Assembly (NCBI RefSeq): GCF_901000735.1
Contig: NC_081542.1
Location: forward strand, 41,688,375 to 41,752,374
DNA from: Corylus avellana
Lineage: Eukaryota > Streptophyta > Magnoliopsida > Fagales > Betulaceae
DNA length: 64,000 nucleotides
Reading direction: 5' to 3'
Shown here: in pieces, positions 49,200-59,639 of the stretch
How positions within the stretch are numbered: the stretch's first letter is position 1
Layout: every line of letters begins with the position of its first letter
The notes under the pieces: generated by a model
Databases searched by the model: none
Told to the model about the DNA's origin: nothing
The model's input: the letters and a program-made list of their open reading frames with translations, nothing else
Made by a program: the position numbers and the translations under genes

Positions 49200-49984
49200 A
49201 ATTTTTATTTTTTTTAATAGGAAAAATATGAAAAAATAAACCTAATTAGGGGTTACCATTGGTATTCACATGTCAAATTCGGTCTTATGGAAGTATGTGT
49301 ATAAGATAATATCGATGAATCATAACTCAAACCTTTTAATTAAGTTGGTCAAACCCCTCGATCATAACCTTATAATTTTGTATTAAGTTTGTGTCAGATT
49401 TGCAATTCATGTCAAAAATTACTTGCAATCATCTCGTGTGTCAGGTTCAAGTCATGTCGGTCAGCTCTAACTCTTTAATTTTCTGTTAAGTTTGCAAGTT
49501 GTGTCAAAATTTATTAACCCTAATTAAAATTAGGGAGGATACTGTTATGGTGTAACTAAGGGGCAACATTTAGGAAAAAGAAAATGGAAATGTGATAATC
49601 ATGTAACCTTTCTAAATTTGATGGAGGTGGAATTTGATCGTAAGCTCTTTGAGCTATTTAACCTTCAAATTTTATTAATAAATAAAGAGTTTCGGATATG
49701 TTTGTAATTGGAGTAAACTGTAAAAGCTCTACGTTACAATTTCAACAAATTAATATTTTGCAATAGAGATATGTTATAGTGCAATAAAATAATCATTGTT
49801 GGCCCATAAAAGTCCTAGGCGGTAAAAGGTCATAGGCTTATCAATGGGTAGGGTCACAACAATTATAGATGGGGCCTGTGATCTTTTGCCACCTAACAAT
49901 TTATGGGCCAAAAATGATCATTTTATTACATTATAGCATTTCTCTTTGCAATTTCATATGCAATTGTAGATATTAACTAGGGTA
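49200..49984. other. Intergenic, no gene seen
   Basis: AT-rich. 49790-49940 contains an inverted pair (ATAATCATTGTTGGCCCATAA and TTATGGGCCAAAAATGATCA), probably a decayed MITE. Confidence 0.4.
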
Positions 49985-50440
49985 AAATCCATTTACCCTA
50001 ATTGAAAACTCAATAGGGGTAATTTCGTTATTTTGCTCGTATTAGGGGGTACATTATCATTGTTTTGATAGTTTGGGGGGTAAATTGTCGTAATCAATTA
50101 CAACAATTTACCCTCCAAATTATCAAAACAATGACAATGTACCCTCAATTTTTTTTTTTTTTTTATAAAAAAATGATGATGATGAAATTACCTTTATAAA
50201 AATAAAAATACTAAATTTTAATTTTAATTTTTTTTTTTCAAAATTTTTAGGGTATTTTTGTCTTATTAAAAATTCTATAGGGGTAATTTCGTCATTTTGC
50301 TAGTATTGGGGGATACATTGTCATTGTTTTGATAGTTTGGATAGTAAATTGTCGTAATTAATAGTTTGAGGGTAGATTATCATTGGGATGGTAGTTTAAG
50401 GAAGTTAAGTAAACTTTACGGTCTTTACCTTATTAACTAT
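49985..50440. mobile_element. MITE cluster related to the outer element at 24.9-26.3 kb
   Basis: 50045-50147 is a near-perfect hairpin (GTACATTATCATTGTTTTGA against TCAAAACAATGACAATGTAC). 50016-50094 recurs in direct orientation at 50279-50357. The shared motifs (ATTGTTTTGATAGTTTG, CAAACTACCAAAA-type) tie the block to 24945-26255. Noncoding. Confidence 0.65.
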
Positions 50441-50449
50441 TTAAAAACT

Positions 50450-51625
50450 TTTTTTTTTTTTTTTTTTTCTAATTAACAACAAAAAATTATGGATAGCAAA
50501 CAAGCATAATGTTTTGTGTTTTTTTTTTTTTTTTTAAGGTTTAAAACGTGCTCCGTCATTTACAGCGTTGTCAATATGTTGCACGCTCTATGTTTACATA
50601 CTTTTTGTTGATTTTTTGGGAAAATGAGATTTTGTGATTAAGTGCATGCATGGGCATACGATTTATCAAATAACAACAAACGGTATGATGCATCATCCCA
50701 AAAAATGATTCATCAATTGATGTGTTGCCCTTTTTTAAAAGTGACAAGTTGATAATGAACTTGCATTATTTGTTCCCTCGATTGAGACTTGCACATAAAT
50801 TCAATAGTGATCCACACATCTCAAGACGTTGCACATTTAACTACTTGTGATATAATTGATTACGTGAGAGATGCAATGATTGTGCCGAGCATCATTTTTT
50901 TTTAGTAAAAAGGTAAGCCGAAGAAACTAATTGTAGCTATTTTACCTGAGCGTGACTATAGTAGTATTTATTTACTATGAGCCGCATAAGAGGGACTTAA
51001 ACAGTGGGAACTGAAGGCGCTCCCTCAAGTCCGACTGAGCCATAGCTTGACCCAACCACACCATAAAATCAATGAAAATCTAAGACAGATTATACTAATC
51101 AAGCATATATTGATGCTATGTATTCCAGCAAAGGCTTCATGTTTGGATTGTGTAGTGAGAGTTTGAGCAACAGAGGATCAATTGTCTACTGAAAGGGCCC
51201 ATTACACGAGCCATGGGATGGGCCACGCATGCAGGCCCATTGAACAGAACCTGAATAAGCAGCCCTTCTCATTTTCTATGTTCCTGGTTTTGAGTAATCC
51301 CTTCCCACTAAAACATAATGTTGGGCCTTTGCACAGACACACACACAGAGATGGAGAAAAGAAAAGGCCATGTTGGGCCACCTGGTCTAAATATAAAATA
51401 CTGGTATTGGAGTGAAATGGAGTGGGCGCTACACAATTCTCTACAATTGTACGCCCAAATTGCATGAGAGGAAGATTCTGTGAGAACCATTTGTTTTAAG
51501 CCTGAACAGGTGAACTTCCCAACTTATTCTATGTGAAATTGCTTACATGCAATGTAGTACAGTCCAATTGTAAGGAATTATGATCCCATTATAAGATGTA
51601 AGACACATAAAATCATTGGAAAATA
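50450..51625. other. Intergenic, no gene seen
   Basis: Poly-T tracts at about 50450-50468 and 50518-50536. A moderately GC-rich patch at 51180-51480 has short open frames on both strands without family features. Confidence 0.4.
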
Positions 51626-51630
51626 ATATT

Positions 51631-52157
51631 TAGGGTTAATAACTTGTTTGGTACCTCGGTTTTAATGATTTTATTTTTTTCCTAAGTTTTAAAATATGAC
51701 AAATATGATACCTCACATATGGGAAAAGACGAAATCACTATCTCTGTTAGTTTTCGTCAGTACCAATTAATGGAAGTCCACGTCATCTACATTTATATCG
51801 TGACGCGTGTCCTAAATTTTTTTTTTAAAACAAAAAACAAAAATTAAACCTAAAAAAAAAAGAAAAGAAAAAAAAAAAAGGGGTTATATGGGGGTGGCCT
51901 ATTTTGGCCTTGCCACCATCAAGGCTGGTCTGTGGTGGCATAGAATTTTTTTTTTTTTTTTTTTTTAATTTTTAGGACGTGTCGTGATATAAACGTAGAT
52001 GATGTGGACTTCCGTTAATTGGAACTGATAGAAAGTAACGGATGTAGTGATTTCGTCTTTTCCCATATGTGAGGCACTAGATTTGTCTGGTTTTAAAACC
52101 TAGGAGTGAAAAAATAAAAAGGTCAAAATCGAGGTACCAAAAAAGTTATTAATCCTA
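51631..52157. mobile_element. MITE, 527 bp, arms of about 185 bp
   Basis: Left TAGGGTTAATAACTTGTTTG and right reverse-complemented TAGGATTAATAACTTTTTTG. Both arms continue with GGTACCTCG, CATATGGGAAAAGACGAAAT and GGAAGTCCAC. Flanks ATATT (51626-51630) and ATATT (52158-52162) look like a 5 bp target duplication. The centre carries GGGGGTGGCC...GGTGGCAT, related in flavour to the GC-rich MULE cores. Confidence 0.85.
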
Positions 52158-52225
52158 ATATTTAAGGCAATACTCCATTTTCAAAAAAAAAAAAAAAAAA
52201 AAAACTTTTTCTACTAAAGCTATTA

Positions 52226-52695
52226 AGGGTTTGTTTGGGTGTGCGTTTGACGACATCAAATGCATGTGCATTTAACACTCCAAAAGCTCGTTTGAAAAAA
52301 AAAAAAAATACACGTTTGGTAAAAAAAAAAAAAATCAAAGTGCTTTTGAATGTCAAAAAGCCTAAGAATATGTTTGAGATTGTGTTTAAGAAATAGTGTT
52401 TTTAAGTCAAAAAAATGTTTTTTTGGCAAAAGCTTCATTTTTAAGTTTTTACCAAATGTTTTTTGGCAATTTTTTTAGGCATTTTGGACCATTAAAAGTG
52501 ATTTCAATTTTTTTATCAAAAGGATATATATATAAACGGACTTTTTGAGTCTTAAATACACTTTTAAGTTCCTCAAACGTACACCCAAACATGCTCTAAA
52601 AATTGTCAAAACACACTTTGGGAAAAAGCTAAAAATAAAGCTTTTGTTAAAAAAAACTTTTTAATTTAAAAACTCTATTTTTCAAACACAATTCC
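52226..52695. mobile_element. Two interlocked hAT-like MITEs
   Basis: Element A spans 52226-52596 (GGGTTTGTTTGGGTGTGCGT against reverse-complemented AGCATGTTTGGGTGTACGTT). Element B spans 52369-52695 (TATGTTTGAGATTGTGTTT against the complement of AAACACAATTCC). Their ends alternate, so neither sits wholly inside the other. B is related to the MITE at 5861. Confidence 0.6.
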
Positions 52696-52699
52696 ATCT

Positions 52700-53500
52700 A
52701 AATATTTTCCCTTTGTGAGAACAAGTGTACTTCACAATATTTTTAGTATATTATCTCAAAAGCTTGCGGTAACCCTTTTAGAGATTGATTTCATAACTCC
52801 ACATCTATATATTATCTCTATGTATCCAACTAATTACGGTATAATATTTATTATTTCATGTTATTCTTATAAAAGAAACATCAAACCAACCATCTCTAAA
52901 TTTAGACACGCATAAATTAATATTATCAATTCCATTTGAAATGAAAATGATCCTTGTCCCAATACAACACATAATTATTGTATCTTAATAAATATTTATT
53001 AGGGACAATAGCTGATTTCCACCAAACTAATTTCTTTTTGCCACCAAAGGATCCTAAGTGGGGATAGTGTCATTGTTTGGAAGCAGCCTCAACTCAAATT
53101 TGGATCCTAAATTTCAAAAATTCATACAGTTATAAATGTTTTGGTCATTTAGAGTTTGTACTAAGTATGGATTTCATGGAAAAAAGAAAAACACGGTAAA
53201 ACTTCGAGTTTTTTCACATTAACCGAACCCTAAATTTGCATATGAATTTGTACTTTAAAAAAAAAAAATTTGAATTTGCTTCCAAATTTTTACCCATTAA
53301 ATTTATACAATAATAAGAGTATATATATCACAATAAATATTAGCTAAAAATTTTGAAGATTGCAGTGTAATTAAGCCAACACTATCCCACTAATTACCGT
53401 ACTAGGCATCTAATGAGATCATATTTATGATAGTCATTTATTCCTATAAATAAATATTTGTTGAATTCTATCTCTTTTGAAACTCAATTATCATTGATAA
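52700..53500. other. Intergenic, no gene seen
   Basis: AT-rich, closed in most frames, no repeat recognised beyond short A/T runs. Confidence 0.4.
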
Positions 53501-53519
53501 GAATGAAAAGATCAAAAAA

Positions 53520-54700
53520 TCACAAGGTAGGGAGAGAAATCTCCTTACTCACAATACCATAGATGCTTGGTGGGAATTCTCCCATCCAAGTTTTATCTAT
53601 AACATGGTTGGTAGTCTCTTTTGCTAGCTCGTGAGCAATACAATTGGCGTCCCGCATTGCATGAGTAAAACTACAAGGCTGAAAATTACAAAGACCTGTT
53701 GGGTCCTTTCCACAAAATGTCCCTAGCAACTATTATTTTCCAAAGTCGAATTAATTGTGTTCACTATTTGCAACGCATCTCCTTCAAAAATAACATTTGT
53801 AAAGTCCATCTCCTGACTGAAAACCATTGCATAGAGTGTTGCTTGTGCTTCGACCATAACTGGATCCATAAAGCTACGCTGAGTGATGCTTCGGGCTGCC
53901 ACCACCCTCCCTTCACTATCACGAGCTATGTTCGCCGAAGGGAAGCTCCAGAGTATATGTTCAACAATCTCATCATCTTTTTCACATATAGGGCATAACT
54001 TATCTTGAACTACCCCCCTGCGAAATAAATTTGTTTTTGTAGGGAGGCGGTTTTTGGCCTTTAAAATTTGTGCAACCAAAGAATTGGGATTTTGGAAGAG
54101 CCGCCAAATTTGTTTTCTAATAAAGCTTTGTTAAAAATCACCAAATCTCTAAAACCCATACCACCTTATGATTTAGCAACCTCCATTCTTTTTCAACTCA
54201 TCCAATGAATCTTCAAATTTTTCTCTTTTTGTCCTCACCAGAATTTTTGCATCAGCACATTTATCTCATTGCATAAGGATATTGGTTGTTGAAAGACACT
54301 CATATATACAATAAGTAGGGATTGCTTGTGCCAGTACCTTTAACAAGATCTCTTTTCTTGCTTGCAACAAAAAATTCACCTTCTAGTTGTACAGGCAATT
54401 CCACACTCTATCTTGTATATTTTCAAACGCATGCGACCGCAATTTACCCACCAAAGCAAGCAATCCCAAACATTTATGATACCTTCTTGTACGTAGCTTG
54501 GAGGCCTGAAAGCTGAGTGATCGATCTCCTGTCGTCATTTTGGGCTCGTGTTATGGCTGAAAAATATAGAGGTTTTCTCCTTATTAAATATATGTCCTGA
54601 GGCAGCCTCGTACTTTTCTAGTATCCTTGTCAACCGACGCCATTCCACCAAGTTGGCCTTACAAAATATTGAGCTGTTGAATTCTATCTCTCAAATATAA
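53520..54700 (-). pseudogene. 5'-truncated LINE relic: RT thumb, zf-RVT, RNase H
   Basis: Reading the minus strand from about 54700: E-W-R-R-L-T-R-I-L-E and A-S-G-x-x-F-N-K-E-K-T-S-I-F-F-S (reverse transcriptase, after the catalytic core), then F-L-L-Q-A-R-K-E-I-L-L-K...A-Q-A-I-P-T-Y-C and G-G-M-G-F-R-D-L. Next comes a zf-RVT-like part (L-C-P-I-C-E-K-D-D-E-I-V-E-H-I-L-W), then RNase H segments (A-R-D-S-E-G-R-V-V-A-A-R, F-E-G-D-A-L-Q-I-V, H-E-L-A-K-E-T). Stops and frameshifts break it. The amino-terminal RT and endonuclease parts are absent. Non-LTR retrotransposons insert with 5' truncation, which fits. Confidence 0.85.
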
Positions 54701-55274
54701 TTGTAAGCAAGAAGGTGAAAATGACTAAATGAGTTTGGAGAGAAAAAAACCAAGTAAAAATAAACAGTAGAGATTGGCCGCAATAAAAGAATAATTAGAA
54801 AGAATATTAGAGTACGTACGTAAGATTAGAATTAAAGAGAAATGAAACTGGGTGAAGGAGAAAATACTCGAGGAAATTAAAATAAATATGTAAGAAATTA
54901 GGAAGCTTGGTGTTGAAAGTATCAAGGGCGTGGGCGTGTGGGGCGAAGTTTCCAAGTTCCACCTTTTAATGCTGACCGAAAAGGATCCAAAGTCTCAATC
55001 TCAATCTCAATCTCAATCTTAATCTCATCCTTTTAAGTCCAAGTAAACCAAAAAGAATGCAAATTAGTGATGGTCAACACGCTGGTTCCAGAATTAGGCA
55101 ACATGCAAAATGAGCCATTTTGACTCCATATATGCAGCCCCTCTGCACTTTCACACCCCCTACAGCTACACATGCATTTACTCGGTCTTTTTCTTTGTTT
55201 TGGAAACTGCTTGCTATCAGGTTGACTCTAATAACACGTTTCAACTACTTGGAAACGTGCATGTACACAACTGT
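54701..55274. other. Intergenic, no gene seen
   Basis: AT-rich; a short (TCAATC)n tract at about 54994-55020 interrupts it. No plausible exon. Confidence 0.4.
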
Positions 55275-55690
55275 TCCCCGGTCATCATACGGCTCGACCG
55301 GGGATGGGGTCATACAAAATAAAGAAAATTGTTATTGGAATCTGTTGGTTCTTTAGAGTGTTAATGACATTCCAATGGTTAAGTTAGTATTTTGTTTTAC
55401 AGAGTTTGAGAGTTTTTAGAGACAAATAGAGAGAGATAAAACCATTAAATAGGAGAGAGTGTCCAAGTGAGGGGCCTGTTGTTAGCTAGAGCAAATTTTT
55501 CGACGCTTGGACCGGCGATGGAGCTTATGCAAAATGGAGAAAATAGTTATTGGAATATGTTAGTCCTTAAGGGGGGATCAAGAAGTCTTACAAAGAGAAG
55601 AATTAAGAGAGTTCTTAGAGAGAGAGAGAGACGTAATGTCTTGGTCTCTCTATTTTTGAAGAGAGTGTTCCTAAAATAAGGGGTTCGTTG
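55275..55690. repeat. Direct repeat pair in noncoding DNA
   Basis: GACCGGGGATGGGG...GAAAATTGTTATTGGAAT (about 55297-55343) recurs as GACCGGCGATGGAG...GAAAATAGTTATTGGAAT (about 55510-55556), each followed by TGTTGGT or TGTTAGT and later by GAGAGAG tracts. Probably a degraded transposon. Confidence 0.55.
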
Positions 55691-56099
55691 AATATGCTCT
55701 CTTGATGCTTGTCATGTGACGAGTTCAGAGCTATCTGATTACTCTCATGTAATGAGCCGCTTGAGTAAATCTTTTATATTAAATGACATTCAAGTGTGAG
55801 CCCTAATACCAATCAACAATATTGTTGATCAATTCCATAATGAATATGGTTTTACCCACTCTAACTTTCAAATAGTTATATTTTTATATCTTTGTTTTTA
55901 GTTATTTTTTTTTTAAAATAAAAACATTAACAATTAAAAAAAAATCACAAAATATTCAAAATTACTTTCAAGAACACAGGATTAAAAAAAAAAAAAAAAA
56001 CCCTAAAAAGTATTACCAATCAAACCATGTGACCAAAGTAAAAAAAACCCCAAGCACATTTTTTCTACAAGGCTTCTAGAGCAGAAAGTGATGGAATGG

Positions 56100-56345
56100 C
56101 AAATGACAGTATGACACTTATCCGCTGCTACGGTGGCTTGTCGCAGACTCAGCTCGTCAACACGTAAGGCGACACGTGTAATTCAACGTGTTTCACGATA
56201 GCCTACTATTGTACATCATCCTCTCTCAAACGCCCTCCTTATCTACAGAGACACCATTCAGCATTTGACACGTACCCTCGTGCAAATACACAGCCCCTGG
56301 ATGCCAGTTGTCACAATCCTATGAACCGTATGGGCGCGAGAAGCA
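56100..56345. promoter_or_regulatory. ACGT-motif-dense GC-richer island
   Basis: Within about 120 bases there are AACACGTAAG, GACACGTGTA, CAACGTGTTT and GACACGTACC, four ACGT/CGTG cores of the G-box or ABRE type. The island stands out from its AT-rich flanks. No gene is recognised next to it, so promoter activity is only a guess. Confidence 0.3.
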
Positions 56346-56621
56346 GATCCAAATCCAAAAAGTCAATCAAATTTTAAAATCAACCCGATATTTGGTGGGT
56401 CCTTTTATACCAAACCAGATTTTCTCTCAACATGAAATCTAGAAATGAATGGCGGTGGTTGTTTTAGGAAAGAAGAAGAAGAAATTTTATATGTTGTGTG
56501 CTTTTTTATGTTTTATTTTATAAAATTTTGGGACATGTTGGTAGACAAGGGTAATGTGATAACGATGCTGGATCTTTAAATCTATAATAATATAAGATAT
56601 CTTACAAAATTGTCCTGTCGG

Positions 56622-56960
56622 TTTTTTTTTTTTTTTTTTTAATTGAAAACAGTATAGCATAACTTTCATTCATAAATCATTTTAAGCACTAGCGCTCAAC
56701 AAAAATAATATAAAAATACATTGAAAGACATCCTCAAGAGTAACGTGTTTTTCGCCAAAAGAAAGTGTTTCATTTGCAAGACGATGAGCCACTCTATTTG
56801 CATTTCGAATGACATGATTTATCCTCAAATGTTGTAAACAGCTACTCTTATGGCATCCTCAATCAAATAGTTATCAGTTTTTTTTTTTTGGTATTTTCGA
56901 AACGCTTGCATCACCTGAAGAGCATCACCTTGATTGAGATTTTTTTTAATTAGAGGCATG
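56622..56960 (-). pseudogene. LINE RNase H tail fragment
   Basis: Minus-strand reading gives N-L-N-Q-G-D-A-L-Q-V-M-Q-A, I-E-D-A-I-R-V-A-V and, after a frameshift, N-H-V-I-R-N-A-N-R-V-A-H-R-L-A-N-E-T-L-S. This is the end of a LINE-type RNase H domain. A poly-T run at 56622-56641 on the plus strand is the poly(A) tail expected at the 3' end of a retroposed copy. Confidence 0.75.
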
Positions 56961-56979
56961 GTGTGGTGCATGTGTTATG

Positions 56980-57187
56980 GATTTGGCTTACATGTTGTTA
57001 TTAACATAACAGCATGTATGTTGTAGTTTAATCAACGGTCAATATTGAATTTCTCAAAATCTCTCTTCATTTTCCCTCTTCTATTAAAATCTTCTAAAAG
57101 TAAGTCAACTTTAAGATTCAATCTTAACCGTTGATTAAACTATAACATAAATGCTGTTATTAAAATAACAGCATGTAAGCTGAATCT
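56980..57187. mobile_element. MITE, about 208 bp, arms of about 75 bp
   Basis: Left GATTTGGCTTACATGTTGTT and right reverse-complemented GAGATTCAGCTTACATGCTG. Both continue through AACAGCAT, TAGTTTAATCAACGGT and AATATTGAA or AAGATTGAA. A partial relative is at 58340-58494. Confidence 0.75.
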
Positions 57188-57860
57188 CATGTGATATAAG
57201 GTTGAGCGGTTGTCATATAATAATGATTGTATTATTTGTACAAAAAAAAAAAAAAACTCTGAAATCATAGTCATTGGATCGTGAAGATTTGTAAAATAAA
57301 ATAAATAAATTTAAACTCTTAAAAAATAATAGAAATTTCCTCCAAACTGGTTTGGAGGAAATTTCTTTCAACCTACTATAATAAGTAACAAGTGTCATCT
57401 CTTACATATTTTTTTTAATAATTTATCAGTCATTTATTGTCATGTCATTAACTGACCCAATATTAAATTTTTAAAAATTTAAAAATAAACCAATTTTTTT
57501 TTTAAAAAAATTCTGTCGTGGACGGATTTTTTACGTCACCTAAGTAAGCCAAATACGTTTGTAGAGTAAGAAAAAAGAAGTGGGAACATGAAGGCGTGCC
57601 GGCTAATTAATGCCTCTACATACTCGTAGCTGTAAAAATCAAGGAGAAAGACTTATTAACATCAACTGAAATGGACAAATATTTATTTTTAGATTTTAGA
57701 TTTTTATTTTATAAATTCAATAATGTATATATTACCACCTTATTTAAAATTTTAAATAGCACAAAAAAATATTAATGATAAAATAAAAAAGAGAGAATCC
57801 TCTTGGAAATGGTAGGTTCGAATTTGCAAATTCGTAGATAGGCACACTAGCACACTATTT
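57188..57860. other. Intergenic, no gene seen
   Basis: AT-rich. A perfect small palindrome GGAAATTTCCTCCAAACTGG/TTTGGAGGAAATTTC occurs at about 57335-57365. Confidence 0.4.
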
Positions 57861-58060
57861 TTTTTTTGGAAAAATAACGTTTTATTTATTCCAATAATCA
57901 AAGAGATAAAGCAAATTGCTCTTCTCAGATAATTTACGAGATATAATCAGGAATCTCTCCCAGCCATTTTTTTGTCTAAACCCACTTGGACAGCCAATTT
58001 TGCAAAAGAATGACACACTATTTGTTGTACTTGAGCACGTCATAACATTAAAACATCTCA
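57857..58060 (-). pseudogene. LINE RNase H extreme C-terminal fragment
   Basis: Minus strand: R-A-Q-V-Q-Q-I-V-C-H-S-F-A-K-L-A-V-Q-V-G-L, then after a one-base shift in an A run W-L-G-E-I-P-D-Y-I-S. The pattern H-x-x-A-K-x-A and W-x-x-E-x-P-x-x-I is the end of LINE RNase H domains and parallels the end of the relic at 53520. A poly-T tract at 57859-57868 could be the poly(A) tail. Confidence 0.6.
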
Positions 58061-58339
58061 ATATTTCTTTTAATTCGAAATATTTTATTAGCAAAAACTT
58101 TCTTCTTCTTTTTTTTTTTTTTTTTTTTTGAGATTTTCTGATGGGTTGGTAGAAGATGGATTTTTTTTTTAAAAAAAAAAAGTTATATTAATTAATTGCT
58201 TTAAAAAAGGAAAAAAAAAATGGATAATGGTATTAATTAAGGGTGCTGATCATGTAGCTATTGGACCATTTTATCAACCATTAAGCATAGCTATATTAAT
58301 TTTCGAAGAAATAAATGCATAATATATTTAATTGATTAT

Positions 58340-58494
58340 CAAGGTGTAACCACTAATCAAAATATAGTTGATTAGAGGGAGCCAACTCTCAATCTTTCTT
58401 CATTTCATCTCTCATATTAAAAGCTTTTCAAAATAAGTAAACTTTGAGATTCAATCTTAGCCGTTGTTTACACGATAGCATGTAAGCCAAATCC
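58340..58494. mobile_element. Partial copy of the 56980 MITE
   Basis: Shares TTTCATCTCTCATATTAAAA-type core, TTTGAGATTCAATCTTAGCC and the end ATAGCATGTAAGCCAAATCC with the right half of the element at 56980-57187. The left half is diverged or lost. Confidence 0.55.
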
Positions 58495-58499
58495 TCAAT

Positions 58500-59121
58500 G
58501 CAAACTGCACACATTAAAGACACTAACATTCCCTAGCCCTATTTATTTAGTGCCCACCCTCTCTGGTCAAATCAAATTAAGTTTCTCTAATTTTCAAGCC
58601 CGAAAATAAAAGGTAGGTGCTATTTTTCTATTCAATCATTTGTCAAATTTATTATTAGATTTGTATCGAATGATTAATTTTTTTTTTAAAAAAAAATTAG
58701 GTTGTTATGAGCAAATATTTTGTTTAAGTTAGAAAAAAATTTATTAAAAAAAAAATGTATTTTTCATGTGTTACTAAAAAAAATATATGTAATTGTGACG
58801 TGTTAAGAAATATATAAAAATGTCATAGAATGAACTAGAGTAACTTTCTCGAACTAAGTTACAAAAAAAAAAAAAAAAAAAAAAAACAAACAAACGTAAT
58901 TATTCATTTTATCAACCAAGACGTTCCATGGGTGTTTTAGGTGTTACGGGTTTTTTATGTTGTTCTCTTCATTGTACGTCGATGTTGTCTTTTAAAAAAG
59001 ATGGAAAAAAACGTATCTCACCAATTCCTTATTAGAAAATAATATCAATGTAGGAAAAGGAGAAGAAAAAAAAAAGTAGTATTTTTGTTTACATTTTAAG
59101 TTGTTTTGAACTTTTGGCAAT

Positions 59122-59156
<35 letters not shown>

Positions 59157-59520
59157 TTTGTTTTTGTTTTTGGTGAACGTGGTAAAGCCAACCAGCATAA
59201 CATAAAATCATTAAATCTACAACTCATGCTTACGTAATACATATTAATTTCGCATGCCAAATATACAAAGATTTAAGAATGTCATCATCTTGGGTGATAG
59301 CTATCTCAATAGTATTTCAATTTATCCTCTCTATTTTAGTTAAAGAGAACATAAAATAATATATATATATATATATAAAAGGTTAAATATAATAAAATAA
59401 AACTTAGATCAACAATATTCTGATGGGATTTGTTTAGGGTTTAGGCACTATAAAAAAAAATAATAGCCACATCAATAAATTGGCAAAGTTCTTTTGGTTG
59501 GTCAAGGTGGATTTAGTACT
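58500..59520. other. Intergenic, no gene seen
   Basis: AT-rich with poly-A at 58862-58885, (AT)n at 59124-59152 and (AT)n at about 59360-59376. No gene. Confidence 0.5.
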
Positions 59521-59639
59521 AAAATTAATTAACCATATATCCACGGTGTAACGCTTGCCATGAGTTTCATTCCATTAAAATACATTTCCAAAAAAACCAA
59601 CCAACCATAATTGATAAAGTGACTCAACATACCCTTATC

